This document shows, one piece after another, positions 13,118-28,206 of a stretch of 64,000 bases of DNA. The notes under the pieces were generated by a model. The model ran no database searches. It was not told where the DNA came from and worked only from the letters and a program-made list of their open reading frames with translations. Both the position numbers and the translations under genes were made by a program. The stretch is from Blasia pusilla (lineage: Eukaryota > Marchantiophyta > Marchantiopsida > Blasiales). Positions within the stretch are counted from its first letter, which is position 1, and each line of letters opens with the position of its first letter. The stretch is from contig CM114271.1 in NCBI GenBank assembly GCA_050084515.1, positions 5,518,001 to 5,582,000 on the forward strand, in the 5' to 3' direction.

Positions 13118-16066
13118 AAGTAAATGATAGTTGCTGGAATGGAACTTGCAGATAAGGAATTCCCCATCCCAGCGTGTATCCATACATGCTCTTTAGCCTA
13201 AATCTGAGATTTGTACATATTGTAGCATGTCAGATACTTTTCAGATTAAAATCAATGATGTAAGTTGTGATGTCTTTGGTGATGGATCTAGATAACTTTG
13301 GCGACGGCTAGGATAAGATGGAGCTAGAGAGTCACAGGGGATGGAGGTCGGAGAGAGCAGATTGGGTGTGTCCTGTGACCGGATGGTCAAAAGGAAAGTT
13401 TATTGAGACCGACGAAACGAGTGTCCAGACTGCAAGGAAAATGTCGTGTGGCAGGTTTGAGGAAGAGGGTTGAGCACTATTCAAGCCTTTGGACTTGAGA
13501 GTAGTAGACCTTGGGTGAATTCATGAACATCACTCCCCCTTGCACAAACTGCAGGAGATTGCGGAAAAGCTCTAATCTGGTTATCTAGAAGTAACAAGGA
13601 GGTAATCACTAACCGTGTAGGCCAGATGTAAACTACAATTGAAGGTGAAGTGAAGTGCCGTGAGCGACTTCTTTCACAAGTGGACGACTTTCAACATTTT
13701 TGTTTCTGGAACGTGAGCGGTAAAAGCCAGCTCCCTCTGTTCCATCACCCAGGAATTCTTCTGTGATATTCATACGAATTTGAACTTATGGCGAAAGGAG
13801 ACACAAGGAGTGATTTCTCGTGTGATAACTGATTAAGGCGGAGTTCAGGGCACGGTATCCGCAGACCTGTCAGAGCTTACTCCTGCCTATGTGACTCGTT
13901 GTCTGTGTCACATAGTGCTAACCCGCGCGATTGTGAGTTAAAAGACGAAGGTTTCTAAATTTTAGATATCGAATATGCTGGATCGGGAGTCGTAATCATC
14001 TGTTTACTCTGGTACATTTACCTACTCTGGTACGTCTGCGGGTTGGAGAGCAAGGTATTCTTGATAGCGGAGTGCAGCTGTTGTGTCCTGGCGTTGAGTA
14101 GTTACTCCAATTATTTTTCCTCGGAGAATCAGGCTGGCAGGCCGTACTTAGGAAGTATTCGCGCCGGAATGTATCCAGCGCCGAGAGCACAGATGTAATT
14201 CTTATTTCTTCCCTTTCCATATTTGAACATGGGAAAGTAAGATTGGTTTAAATTTTGTCCGTGGGAGGAACCTAGGGCTAAAGCGAGCTGTCGAAGTCAC
14301 TCTTGCATTCTGACGAAGGACTGCTTGCGCTTTGCAAAAGTGTTCATTTAAGCCCGGATTCACTGTATTATGAACTGTCTATGTCTGGATCTTTCTTTTT
14401 GTCTTTGGGGAGGGCGACCTAGGTGTAAAGCAGTGGCCACTGCCGGGGTCATTTTTGAGTCCTTTCGAAGGGTTTATTGCGCTTTGCAAGTGTGTTCATT
14501 TACGCCCTTGTCCCGACTCACTGTGTTATGACTTGTGTCTGGATTTTTCTTGGTTGTGTCTGGTAAAGGTGTAATAGTACAGAAGTTCCCTATATCGGGA
14601 GTGGCAATTGTTGGGAAAGACTATGAAAGCTGTGGTTTAACATACTTAGCAGTTTTTTCCATGTCTTTCTCTAAACTGAAAGAGAGGAGGGGAGCTGTCT
14701 CAGTTTAATCTAGGCTGGAAATGACATTGTCGGCGTCACGAGTGGCTAGAAAGCCCCATGAATGTTTATTAGGGGATGTCAATTTACTGGCTATCCGGAA
14801 TTGCCCAAGTTAGGGCCCAAGTTAGCCTGGAAATCTATTAGGCTATTCCCAAAAGAGAAGCGGGCGGGAGTCTTGCATAGGCTTGTGTATGTTGGTTGCC
14901 GGCCTTAATTCCACGAGAGACTCGAGAAGAACTGCAAATGAATGGGAATGATCTTCTCAGGAGAGGTCCAAAACGGGTAGTTTGGGAGCTATTCGCTTGG
15001 AATCCGGCCACACTAAAATCCCGGATATGGGTACTATGACACCCTTAGTGTCGATGAAAATGCTAGATGGATTTTTTCATCTACACTATTAATAGAGGAT
15101 GGGATTAGAATTCTTCCTATCCTATTCCTGGGAGATTTCTTGGTGGTGATATATGGCAAGACTGAATTATTCATAATGAATGAAGGGGTGGAAGATTTTA
15201 GATTTAGTGTTCTTCGGTATTTTTTTTCTACTTCCGGGCAACCCTCTAGTGAATCAAAACTCCCATTCCGTGCCTGTGAAGCTTCCGCTAGGGAAATATG
15301 CAGGGCAAGCTTTATTACTCCATTCGTTACTGAAAATTGCGTTCCAGGAGAAGCTGAGACCCACCGAAGAATCGTGGCTGGGTGCTCTGACATCGTGCTG
15401 CCTAGGTCGGGCTCCCTGTCCCACAATCTCTGGGCCACCATTCTAAAGCCTGCGGGGAAATGTTAAATGCTCGACGAAAGTGGCAACGTCCATGAAAGCG
15501 TTTTTTACGAAGTGGAAACCTCTAACGGGAAGTTGACGTGGACAAGTTTAGGGCGAAGCCAAGGAACGCGGGAGAAACGGATGAAAATCATCCAAGAACC
15601 ATCCCGGTCCAGCCAGACTGACGTGAGTAAAAGGTTTGGGGTTGTAACCGGGAGAATTTGGAGCACGTCAATCGCTTACGTGGGTCACGGAATATATTGT
15701 CCACCTGAACCTTGAGGGATAAACTGAAGTATATGGCGGAATGATCTTGTCTTGTACATGCTAGGCCTCTGCTGCTGAGACCTGATTTGAAAAAAGAAAT
15801 CCTACGTACCCTTTTTCATTTTGTTTCTTTAGTCCCTGTCTACTCCTAACAGCACCAACAAATCTCCTCTTTTGTTATTATAAGAATTTTAGTCTCTTAA
15901 CGGCTGGTATTTACTTGATCGGTCAGTATCAACGTGTCACCTTCTCCAACAGAATGAATATGACGGGAAATTTTTCATTGTAAGTAACGTCTGACTGGGT
16001 AGGTAGAGGGAGTGTGCTTCGAGTGGCAAAAAGGATCGTTATTGCGCCCTTTTACATTGTAGCCCA
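13118..16066. other. Intergenic, moderately GC; no gene recognised
   Basis: The 3' flank of the fluoride-channel gene and beyond. Overlapping open frames at 15034-15466 on both strands show no family motif. A diverged tandem duplication lies at about 14261-14570. The stretch GCCAGACTGACGTGAGT near 15612 resembles AGCCAGACTAACGTGAGT near 36708, hinting at a shared unrecognised repeat. Confidence 0.4.
14261..14570 (+). repeat. Diverged tandem duplication, unit about 150 bp
   Basis: Two successive units share the order CCTAGG(G/T)..TAAAG, then GCGCTTTGCAA..GTGTTCATTTA..GCCC, then ATTCACTGTATTATGA or ACTCACTGTGTTATGA, then GTCTGGAT.TTTCTT. No coding content is seen. Confidence 0.55.
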
Positions 16067-16234
16067 CTAAGGTAATGTGCGGATGAAAGACCGCACTCCT
16101 CCTTAACCTTTGGTTAAAGAATTAATTAGTTTTTGGTTTAAATACTCTTGTACACATGTCAACACGGGAAGGTTTTAAGAAGCCTACATGGTAGGAGGGG
16201 TTGTTCAAGTCCTGTCCTCTTTTAATAATATAGA
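16067..16234 (-). mobile_element. Short non-autonomous Helitron (168 bp)
   Basis: The minus strand begins TCTATATTATTAAAAGAGGA at 16234 after a host A. It contains a GTTGACATGTG block and ends with the hairpin GTGCGG-loop-CCGCAC (arms 16091-16096 and 16077-16082), then ATTACCTTAG and host T. The last bases TTAG deviate from CTRR. The 5' 20 bases are identical to the copy at 41511. Confidence 0.65.
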
Positions 16235-19200
16235 TATGTAGGATAGAAGATAATTAAAAAATGATATTCAATATACTCATCAAATAGAGTTGGAAATTCT
16301 TATTGTGGAAACCCGAGTGCAGGTAGGAAGAGTTTACTTTTGTAGAAGGAGAGTATAAATTGTTCATTAAGTAAAGCGAAGCCAACCAAAGATCCATGCA
16401 TGTATTCACATCTACATCTTCTCAATGTATGTTAAAGCACTAGAATAACATGTACACAAAATTGATGTGGTTAATGGATATCGTCCCTTATAATTGAATA
16501 TGACAACACAACTCATCTTCATGTTGCAAGTATGCCCAAGCATACAAGATCAATCTCCGATATTAGTGTCCAACCTTCGGATCTATATGTGCTCTTTAGT
16601 AGTTCTTGCTGCTACTCAGGGGAATTGGACTATGGTGGTTGTACTAAATCAAGGAGAATGCAAATGAGCAAATTGTGAGATGAGCTTTACAAAACCATCA
16701 GCTTGAAACTAACCAGTACCTTTGTTGAAGTTTACAAACATGCAAGCCCATTAAAAATAGGACAAAGTTGATGACGATGAGGGAGCATTCTAAGGATATG
16801 TTATTAGGTTTGGTGGAGTAAATAATATGTGAGTAATACTCCGAGAGAGCTCAAACAAAACATTTCAAAAATTTGCAAGAGCTACATGATAACATGCACA
16901 TATTAAAGGATTATGCAATTGTGAAGGAGAGCAGGATATACACGAGCAACAATGCTACAATTAACTAAAATATCCAATGATCTTGAACTACCTAGGTGAT
17001 GTAGATTTGTGCATATTTTTGTATGTTTCTATATCTCCCTTTCTCCATAATATTGATTGCTCCTGAGACACTTATAAGTTTGAGAATACTCATGGAAGCT
17101 AAATTTTGAAAGTTGAGATAAAAACTTCACATTGTTGTTGAGATGTTGATACAACACAGGGATATAAAGACTTCGCAAGTACTAAAGCACAAGTTTTGTT
17201 GTGAAAAGAAGATAGAATGGACAAAGATGACATGTTGTTAGGACCATAAAATTTTCTTGTACCAAAGCATAAATAACACTTTGCATAGACTTTTTTAGAG
17301 ATAGAAAGTCAATAAGATGCCATGTCACATACTAGTTGTCATCAAGCAAGAATATCTAGAACACACCATCTCATCAATATTGGTCTCTCAACATGAAAAT
17401 GTATATGTCTAAAAACGTAATTTTGGCCTAACCGATTTCCACTCTATTATTAAGCCTAGTGAAACATTACCACAAATTAGTAGAAATGGGTGAAACATTT
17501 GAATTATTGAAATAGTATGAGAATATCTTCATTGTTAAGAAGACCAAGGATCAACTGAAGGGCAAGACATTGCACCAAGGTATATTTTGTTGTTTAGGTT
17601 TTCTCAAAGATTAATTTATTTTGTTTTCTTTGTGTCTTCATAGGATATGTTGATAGAGGACGTATTTTATTAATTCGTTATGGTTGCCCAGTGAATAAAT
17701 TTGGATCTAGATGTTGTACCTTTGTTGACTTGGATTTCACACTCTAGAATTGGAGTGCTTCTATTCTATGGAGTACATCTAGCTTACTTGAGAATCCACA
17801 CAACCCATCACTTTTGTATAGGGGTGTGTATTTGATGAAGGCTCATAAAAAAAAGATAATCAATAATATTCAATACATGCTTGGATGTGTCAAAGGGCAA
17901 GGGGATGAAGTCATATGGTAAGGAGAATAATGTCAAAAGTGGAAATGTATCACAAAATGACCCCTTAAAGAAAATACCAATTTTTAAAGTTATGTAAGGC
18001 TAGAAAGGTATGGCACTCCATAAATTGAATTCCAATATCTTGATTGATTCTACAGTTGTAGAAGATATCAAAATTTAAAAATAAAATTAAGGGGAAGCAA
18101 AAGGTTTGATAGGATATCACATTTTTTTGTGCAAATATTTATACCAATACATGGGTGACTTCCCATCATAAGTCACAAAGCATCAAAAATCTGAATGCAA
18201 ATAAATTCCAAGGGAATGGAGAAGAAAGCAGTAGTTCAAGAGTGCAAAAGGGAATGTGTAATGGCTTATTCTATGTTGTTGAAGCACATGCATGGTTTCC
18301 CTCTTGGAAACAACATAAAAGTAGTAGTGAAGATTATCGCTTTAGGGGACATGGTTGGTGAGATGATAAGAAGAAGGAAATGGGAGTCACATAGATACAC
18401 CTACAAGGAATAGTAGCGTACATGAACATCCTTTGGTAATAGATGCCTAAATGGCAAGGCTAATAGTGAATAAATCAAAACCTCAAAGAAGTCATCAGAG
18501 AGCTTGATATCAATGAGTAAAGGAGACGATGGATATCATCATCACTAGTGAACATTATCCATAATTTCCCTAGCCAAATTTATAATTGGTGTGGTCCAAA
18601 AGAATAAATCCATATAAGTGGTTAGCTAATATCCTTGCCAAAAACATATATGTTGACAAGAACATCCCTACTAGTAGATATTTTTCCACTTATATGGAAA
18701 GCATGGGAAATATAAGCTATCATGGAGTAGAGAGCATTGCCTTGATCGAATGCTTGGAAACCAATCAAACTCATTTTTTATGATATCAAAGTTGTTGGAA
18801 TGTATGGCAATCATGGATAATAGTTGAATCACTAAGCGGCGTACCCATGATGGAACTCTTCAAGAAAACTTTTTTTGTCCATCAACATGTTAAGAAATTG
18901 TGGATTATGTGAAGTCTGTTGTGTCCCTCAAAGCTTGCCACACATTTTTTTTATAAAGCATCCAACCCAATTATTTTTTTGCGTGGTTTTGGATGGTGGA
19001 GGTAAAAATTATTATCCATTTTTATTCACTTGCTCATATTGAGAACACGGAAACGTGGAAGTAATTTTGTAAGAATTTTGAATAATGCCGTCTTAGAAAT
19101 AGTATCATCTTGCAAAGTGTGCATGTCGTGTAAACTCAAGGACATGGTGGGAAACATGATTTGTTATGTTTAGTTCTTGGCTTACGTTGTCGTGTCGAGA

Positions 19201-21035
19201 GCCTTTCTTCGAGTAAGGACGGATCTTCTAGCTACAGCAGACGTGGCTGATGCAAATCGAACTCTAAAAATTTTTCCTTTTTCAGTACAGAATTATTATG
19301 TAAACTCTCCATTATCTCACAATAGGAATCACGAATGGTAGTGCCAAGGCGATCATTTCTTCCTAACATAAAATCCCAAAATTCCTAACTATGAAATCCC
19401 TGTAAACTATTTTATATTTGTACACAAGGAAAATAGTACAACTAGTGTTAAACCCTACTCGAGCACGCCTATTGACGTCCATAGATAGCTATATAATGAC
19501 ATACAAAGTGCAATCCCATGTCCTTCCGTACGTGACAATAGGGAGAATCATCGGAGTTGGAGATTGCATGACTTGGTTCATAAACGCGTCCCCAAAGTGA
19601 TGAACTAGATAGCAAGTGAACAAGTGCCTATCTACAAAGAGAATCTTAACATGATACGGGTTAAGGAAAGGAAAATCCGGCACAACTTGTGCTCCACCCC
19701 TATCCATTCTTGACAAACATCCTCTACTCTCTTCTAGAATGAGATTTGGCGGAATTGCTTTCCCAAGAGGGATAATCCACTCTCATTGGGAAAATAACAA
19801 GCCACACCGTCGTCTATTTCTAGTATGACGAAACTCGTCTAAGGTGATAAGTCTCTCATCTCCACACATACCACACTCTAGAAAACTCTCGAAGAATAGA
19901 TCAAGGTCAAGTTACTCTCCGAAGAGGGATAATCCACTCTCATTGGAAGAGCAAGCAATCCCAAAGCCATACACTCAAGAGTGACACGAGAGACTCAAGA
20001 TGTAAAGTAGAAGGTGATGAATCCTTGAAGGTCCCTCCTCTTTATATACTCACAAGGGATCCACAAGAGTATGAAATATGACTAATCTTATCTTGTGCCA
20101 CATGGCTTCCTCTCAAGGCTTAGCCAATCACATTTTGACACAAGTAGATTACCTCTTATCTCTTCCACAATATCCTTTTTTACTCACTTCATATCTTCCA
20201 AACTACCCCACCAACCCTAGCCACCAACCAAGACTACTTTTGCTTTTGTTTTATTAAAGCACCAACCCCACTATTTTACATTTCTAATCCCATCTTTTAT
20301 TTATTATCTTTTTTCCTAAAGTTGGGCCCGTGCAAATGAGTCACCCTAAAGAGGTTTAAACATGGGAATTTCATTTTTCTAGGCTAATTTATTTAATACT
20401 AATAAAACTCTCTCTAACACTTAATGATAGATGAGTTTATAGAGCGGATGATTTTACTATACAACAACGTGTACATAGACGATAATGCTATAAATTTTAT
20501 ACGAATGTGTACGAGCACAATCATGTCGCAAGCATAACAACATCCTTGTTTAGAGTTTCTCATTGTGAATTCCATGTGTATAAGGTTAGGTTAGTCTTGA
20601 TTGTACCCTATTCAATATCATTACACTCATATAAGACATTTAATATTGCATTTAGTCCATCTTGATCACCTCCAATACGAGTGGAGGGATGTAATCATAT
20701 TATGGTAAAATGTTGAGAAAGGTTCTTCATAACATTGTTCTCCCAAAATTATTTACATTTTTCAAATATTTATATGTATAGATTTTTTAAATATTCGTAT
20801 GATTCTACAATGTTCTCATCATTCTAAGCAAATTTTCCAATCTCCTTGAACTTAGTTGCTAGCTATTTTAGGCTTATGGGATACTCTTATATTTAATAGG
20901 GATCTATTGGCAAAATTACTAGTGTGAGTAAACTATTTCAAACATTCTTATATATTAGAGCTCTTTCTTTTTCACTATATATTTTTCACCTTGAAACCAA
21001 AGAAAATTGGTCAGCATTCAAACTATATTATAGTG
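16235..21035. other. AT-rich intergenic DNA, no gene recognised
   Basis: Only short open frames without known motifs. Around 19740-20100 the phrase GAGGGATAATCCACTCTCATTGG occurs twice (19769 and 19924) and is followed by TATATA-like sequence at about 20042. This could be an LTR of an unrecognised element, but no coding part was found. Confidence 0.4.
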
Positions 21036-24011
<2,976 letters not shown>

Positions 24012-24207
24012 CTTAACCCTGAACCCTAGTTTCCCGAGTAGTGAAATAGTCGGGAGCCGCAGCGGTAGCGCATTCTCGTATGTCGAGTTATCTCCATGTT
24101 CAAGTTCCATTGAAGCTCTTATGTGAGCGCACGGACAGACTAGGCAACTTTTTATCTCTAAGTTTTGTTAAGATTTCAGTGATTTCGTCACTTTCTGTTT
24201 TCGCACA
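24012..24207 (+). repeat. Copia 5' LTR (3' portion)
   Basis: Similar to 258-481 and 35035-35254. It ends in ..TCGCACA immediately before the primer-binding site, which fixes the right edge. No TG start was found, so the left edge is only where similarity to the other copies begins. Confidence 0.75.
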
Positions 24208-24219
24208 TGGTATCAGAGC
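24208..24219 (+). promoter_or_regulatory. Primer-binding site, initiator tRNA-Met type
   Basis: TGGTATCAGAGC directly follows the LTR end. It is the classic complement of the 3' end of plant initiator tRNA-Met used by Copia elements. Confidence 0.85.
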
Positions 24220-24280
24220 AGTAGGTTTTCGAGTATTTTGTATGTGGCGATCTAATGTGTTTACACAAAATTTTGAGAGA

Positions 24281-25435
24281 TGGCTACTTCTTCGTCAGTT
24301 CGTGCTCGCCCTCCTATACTGCGTGAAGGGAAGTTAGATGGGACTAACTTTACATTGTGGAAGTTCAAAATGAAATCTGTCCTCGAATCATTTGAGATCT
24401 AGGAGACCGCCACAGGGGCCGATTCGAATCCACAAACTACTTTGAGTTTTTCATGTTCATCTTCATCTGGTGATATCGATCCTGTTGTATTGCTGACATG
24501 GAAACGTTGATGCTCTATATACGATTGTCATGAATGTAATTGATTCTGTCATGACTCTCATTCAACATACGACCACTGCTGCTGAGGCTTGGAACATGTT
24601 GAAGAATTAGTATGAGACGAGCAATGAGACTCGGATTTGGAATCTGGAGAATCAGCTTACGTCCGAGAAATTTTCAGAAGGAGAAAGCGCGGAGTAATTT
24701 TTGACAAGGATCAAGAATCTTCAAGATTAGTTGGTGTCCATAGTAATTTAAAAGTCTAGCAAAGATTTGGCACGTCGGTGCATAAGGATTTTGCCTCCAA
24801 GGTATGACGGTTTGGTCACTACATTGAATACTCAAGTAAGACCCACCCCGCTTATTTTTGAACAATTTAGTGCAATGTTGGTAGAAGAGGAAATGCGCTT
24901 CAAAGCAAGATAGGGAAGTGAAGCAGCATTTACTGCCAACGTACAAAGAGGTATAAATCAAGATTACAGTTCAAATGTCAAGAAGAAATTTCCAAGGAAA
25001 GCCTTCAAATGCTTTTATTGTGGTAAGCTAGGTCATCTTATCAAATATTGTAGAAAGAGGAGTCTGGATGAGAAGAACAGTTGTTTAAGACTAAGAAGGA
25101 GTATGGAAATTCTGTAGAACTAGGAAAACATGAAGTAGATGCTTAGTAGCAATCGAAGAGTTTTGCACATAGGAAGAACATTCCACTAAGTCAAAGAGTG
25201 AAGATGCATGGGTGCTCGATAGTGGAGCATCTACGCATATGACCAATCATAAGGATTGGTATAGCTCCTTATAGCCTCTACAGAAACCCATCGTTTTTAC
25301 TGTTGGGAATAATGCAAAATCCCCTGTAGAAGGTAAAGGCACAAATTCTTTAGTCTCACAAAAAAGAGATGAAAAGAAGTTAATTGATGTACTGTACGTA
25401 CCAGAGTTGAAGCGCAATTTAATTTCAGTAGCTGT
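24281..25435 (+). pseudogene. Copia gag, CCHC knuckle and protease (broken)
   Basis: From ATG 24281 the frame gives MATSSSV..., then LDGTNFTLWKFKMKSVLES, typical of Copia gag, followed by stops (first after FEI). A CCHC knuckle CFYCGKLGHLIKYC lies at about 25010-25052. The aspartic protease active site VLDSGASTHMT is at about 25212-25245. The segment stops in the protease to pre-integrase linker (LYVPELKRNLISVA), where the Gypsy element is inserted. Reading resumes at 33236. Confidence 0.85.
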
Positions 25436-25559
25436 CGTGCGCATACATATCGCTACACAACATACATCGCTGGTCACATCTACACCACACAACACCGATC
25501 TTCCCCACACACAGGTCGATCCACACATGTACAAAAATCAACTTATACATATACATGGA

Positions 25560-26439
25560 GATCACACAACCAACCCATCCGCCTCAGGATAATCTCTGGA
25601 CGTGGTGCGGTGATCTATCAGCGCCTGATCACAGAAGGCCTGAAACTCTCCCCTGAACTCGGTACCCTTGTCAGTCAACACCTCCGCCGGTGCACCAAAG
25701 TGACTAAGCACACGATCTAGAAACGCATAAAGTGTTCCTCGCCGCTTTGTCCGGTAGTGCCACCAACTCTATCCACTTGGAGAAATGCTCCACCATGACC
25801 AACACGCACCTATGATGACGCCTGTCAATGGCAAAGGTCCCCAAAGTCTAAACTCCACCGATAACCTAAACCCATAATCGGCAAAGGATGTAATCGCGAG
25901 TGGGAGCATTGAAGGATGCTCGCACTCTGTCACATACCATACATTTGGCCACAAAATATCTGCACTTCAAAGATGCATGCCGCGCCACCAATACTGAACC
26001 TGGAGTAAGCTGTAAGTACGCTTTACTCCGAAATGTCCCAACTCCTCATGGGCATGTCGCACTACACGTGCTCGCTGGGAAGGATGAGATACCACTCGTA
26101 TCCTACCATCTCCCCATACCCGCAAAATGTGAGTTTCCTCCCACCTGAACCTCTTGGCTCTCTGTAGGATCCGATCACGCTCCCTAGCACTCACTGTACT
26201 CGCAATGACGCCAGTGCGCAAGAACTCCACAACCTCCACGTCGTCATGGATATCACGACCACCTGTCGCCTCCTCAGTGACATCCGGATCCAAAGACTCA
26301 TCATCCAATCCCACCACTGGAGTCATCACCTGTGGCTTACCTACCATAGTCAACCAACAAAGATAGGCAGATGCATGCCAACCGGGCACCATCTCCTCAT
26401 CACTCTCTCCGTGCCATCGAGCTCTTGTGTCGTCTCTCT
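25560..26439 (-). pseudogene. Gypsy integrase, truncated
   Basis: The acidic linker after RNase H leads to the HHCC zinc finger: HAHEELGHFGVKRTYSLLQ (about 26040) and CMVCDRVRASFN (about 25950). The catalytic core is decayed, but VLVMVEHFSKWIELVALPDK (about 25830-25760) and DHRTTSRDYPEADGL (about 25600-25565) are readable. The sequence stops there, before the core's final Glu region and any C-terminal domain. About 125 bp of unplaced CA-rich sequence separates it from the Copia flank. Confidence 0.8.
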
Positions 26440-27891
26440 GACTCGGACATGGGTTATGACTCAACCCATCCGCATCCAGGTTTAGCCGACCTGGTGTATG
26501 AACCACCTCAAACTCATACTCCTGTAGTAATAGAGCCCACCTGGCAAGCTTTCCCATAAGCTTGTCGGACTCCATCAACCACCTCAACGGCTGATGATCA
26601 GTGATAAGTATGAAAGGGTTGCCGAATAAATAGCACCTAAAATGTGCCACGGCCCACACTGCAGCCAAGCACTCTCCTCGTAGGGAGCTGACTTTACTTT
26701 GCCTCGCAATGTTGTTCGATCGGCTCACGTAAGCCACAACGAACTCCTCTCTCCTCGCATCTCTCCGAGTAAGCACGCTCCTAGACCCAACATGCTCCAA
26801 TCCGTATGTAACTGGAATGGGCGACCCCTAACCGGTCTCTGTAAAATGGGTGAGGACGTCAACCTGTCCTTGAGCTCCTGAAAGCCTCACTCTTGATCAT
26901 CTCCCCACAAGCAAACATGATCAAGTCTCGTCAACAAGGTCAAAGACTTTGCGATCGCACTAAAACCCTTGACATACCGTCGATAGAAGTTCGCCAATCC
27001 AAGAAATGCTCGGACTCGACTCACATCTATAGGGCGTGGAATCTGCGCAATAGCCTCTACCTTCGTCTGTTGAATGCCTAACCCACTCGGGTATATGGTG
27101 TGTCCCAAGTACTCAATCTGCTCCTGAAAGAATCTACACTTGCCTCAATGTAACTTCAGTCCATGTAACTGCAATCGCCGAAACACCTCCTCCAAGTGTC
27201 GCTCATGCTCCTCAACCATGGAACCGAAGATAAGAATATCATCTATGTAACATCGTACAAAATCCAAGCCAGCCAGAATCCTATCCATCACTCTCTGAAA
27301 CTCCGCAGGCGCGTTCTTCAACCCAAATGGTATGAACCGCCACTGATACAAGCAATCTCTCTCGAACCGATCTATCCCCCAGAATGTTGTCTTCTACCTT
27401 TCCTCCAACCTGATAGGAAGCTGATGATAGCCAGCATGGAGATCTAAAGTACTAAAGATCTTTGCATGCCCTACCGCATCAAAGATCTCCTCAGGAGTAG
27501 GCATGGCATACCGATCTGACCTCGTATGTCGGTTGATAGGACGGTAATCTCCACACATCCGCCTATCCGTCCAATTGCCATACATATCCTTCTTTGCCGG
27601 CATGACTGTGGCAGATGGATACTCCCCATGTGATAACTCCACAAGTCCTGCCTCCAACAAGTCCTGACTCGTGCTCTGAATCAAGGCTCGCTCCATATCA
27701 GAATACCTGTAGGATCGACGAAAGATCGGCGTATCACTAGCCAACTCAATCCGTATCCCGGGACCCTTCAGCGTACCCAAGTCTCTCATACTGAAGGCAA
27801 AACAACTGACATGCCCTCTCAAAAACCTATGAACTTTCCGTCGCTCTCCTCCTATCAACTTGAGACGTATCACAGGCTCCCAAGTCTCCAT
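26440..27891 (-). pseudogene. Gypsy reverse transcriptase and RNase H
   Basis: RT starts near METWEPVIRL. It shows YPSATVMPAKKD, MCGDYRPINRHT, FSTLDLHAGYHQLPI (27430 region), FIPFGLKNAPAEFQRVMD, and the catalytic YIDDILIF (27249-27226), then YLGHTI and RVRAFLGLANFYRRYVKGF. RNase H follows with the first Asp region near 26830, LRGECLAAVWAVAHFRCYLF (catalytic Glu) and LITDHQPLRWL, then the tether YEFEVVHTPGRLNLDADGLS. Frames break at about 27390, 27140 and 26885 by stops or small shifts. The RT frame is the same as that of the PCQ part of the methyltransferase. Confidence 0.88.
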
Positions 27892-28206
27892 CGTGACCTC
27901 ACTCGGAGAGGACCCAACCTCCGGCTTTGGTTGCTATGTAGAAACCCTAGCCACCTCCGCAACAGCCACTCCACTCTGACCTCCTACACCATGCTTCACA
28001 TCCGAAAAATGAACATGTGCTACTCTAGCCGCCGTTGCACTCTCTGCTCAAACGACGTCCCAAGAAGTCCATGGGTGCCTATCTCTCCTCGTCTCGCCCC
28101 CAGCCAATGCTTGTACAGATCCTGTAGGCAATGGTCCAACTCGTGGACGTGACGGCTTGGATGACACTCGCATCCGTCTCTATTCAGCCATACCTAGGCT
28201 GACTAT

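Noticed and set aside
15034-15466. Paired frames on both strands, 108-135 codons
   Set aside because: No known motif and no splice-consistent continuation. Left as unannotated intergenic DNA.
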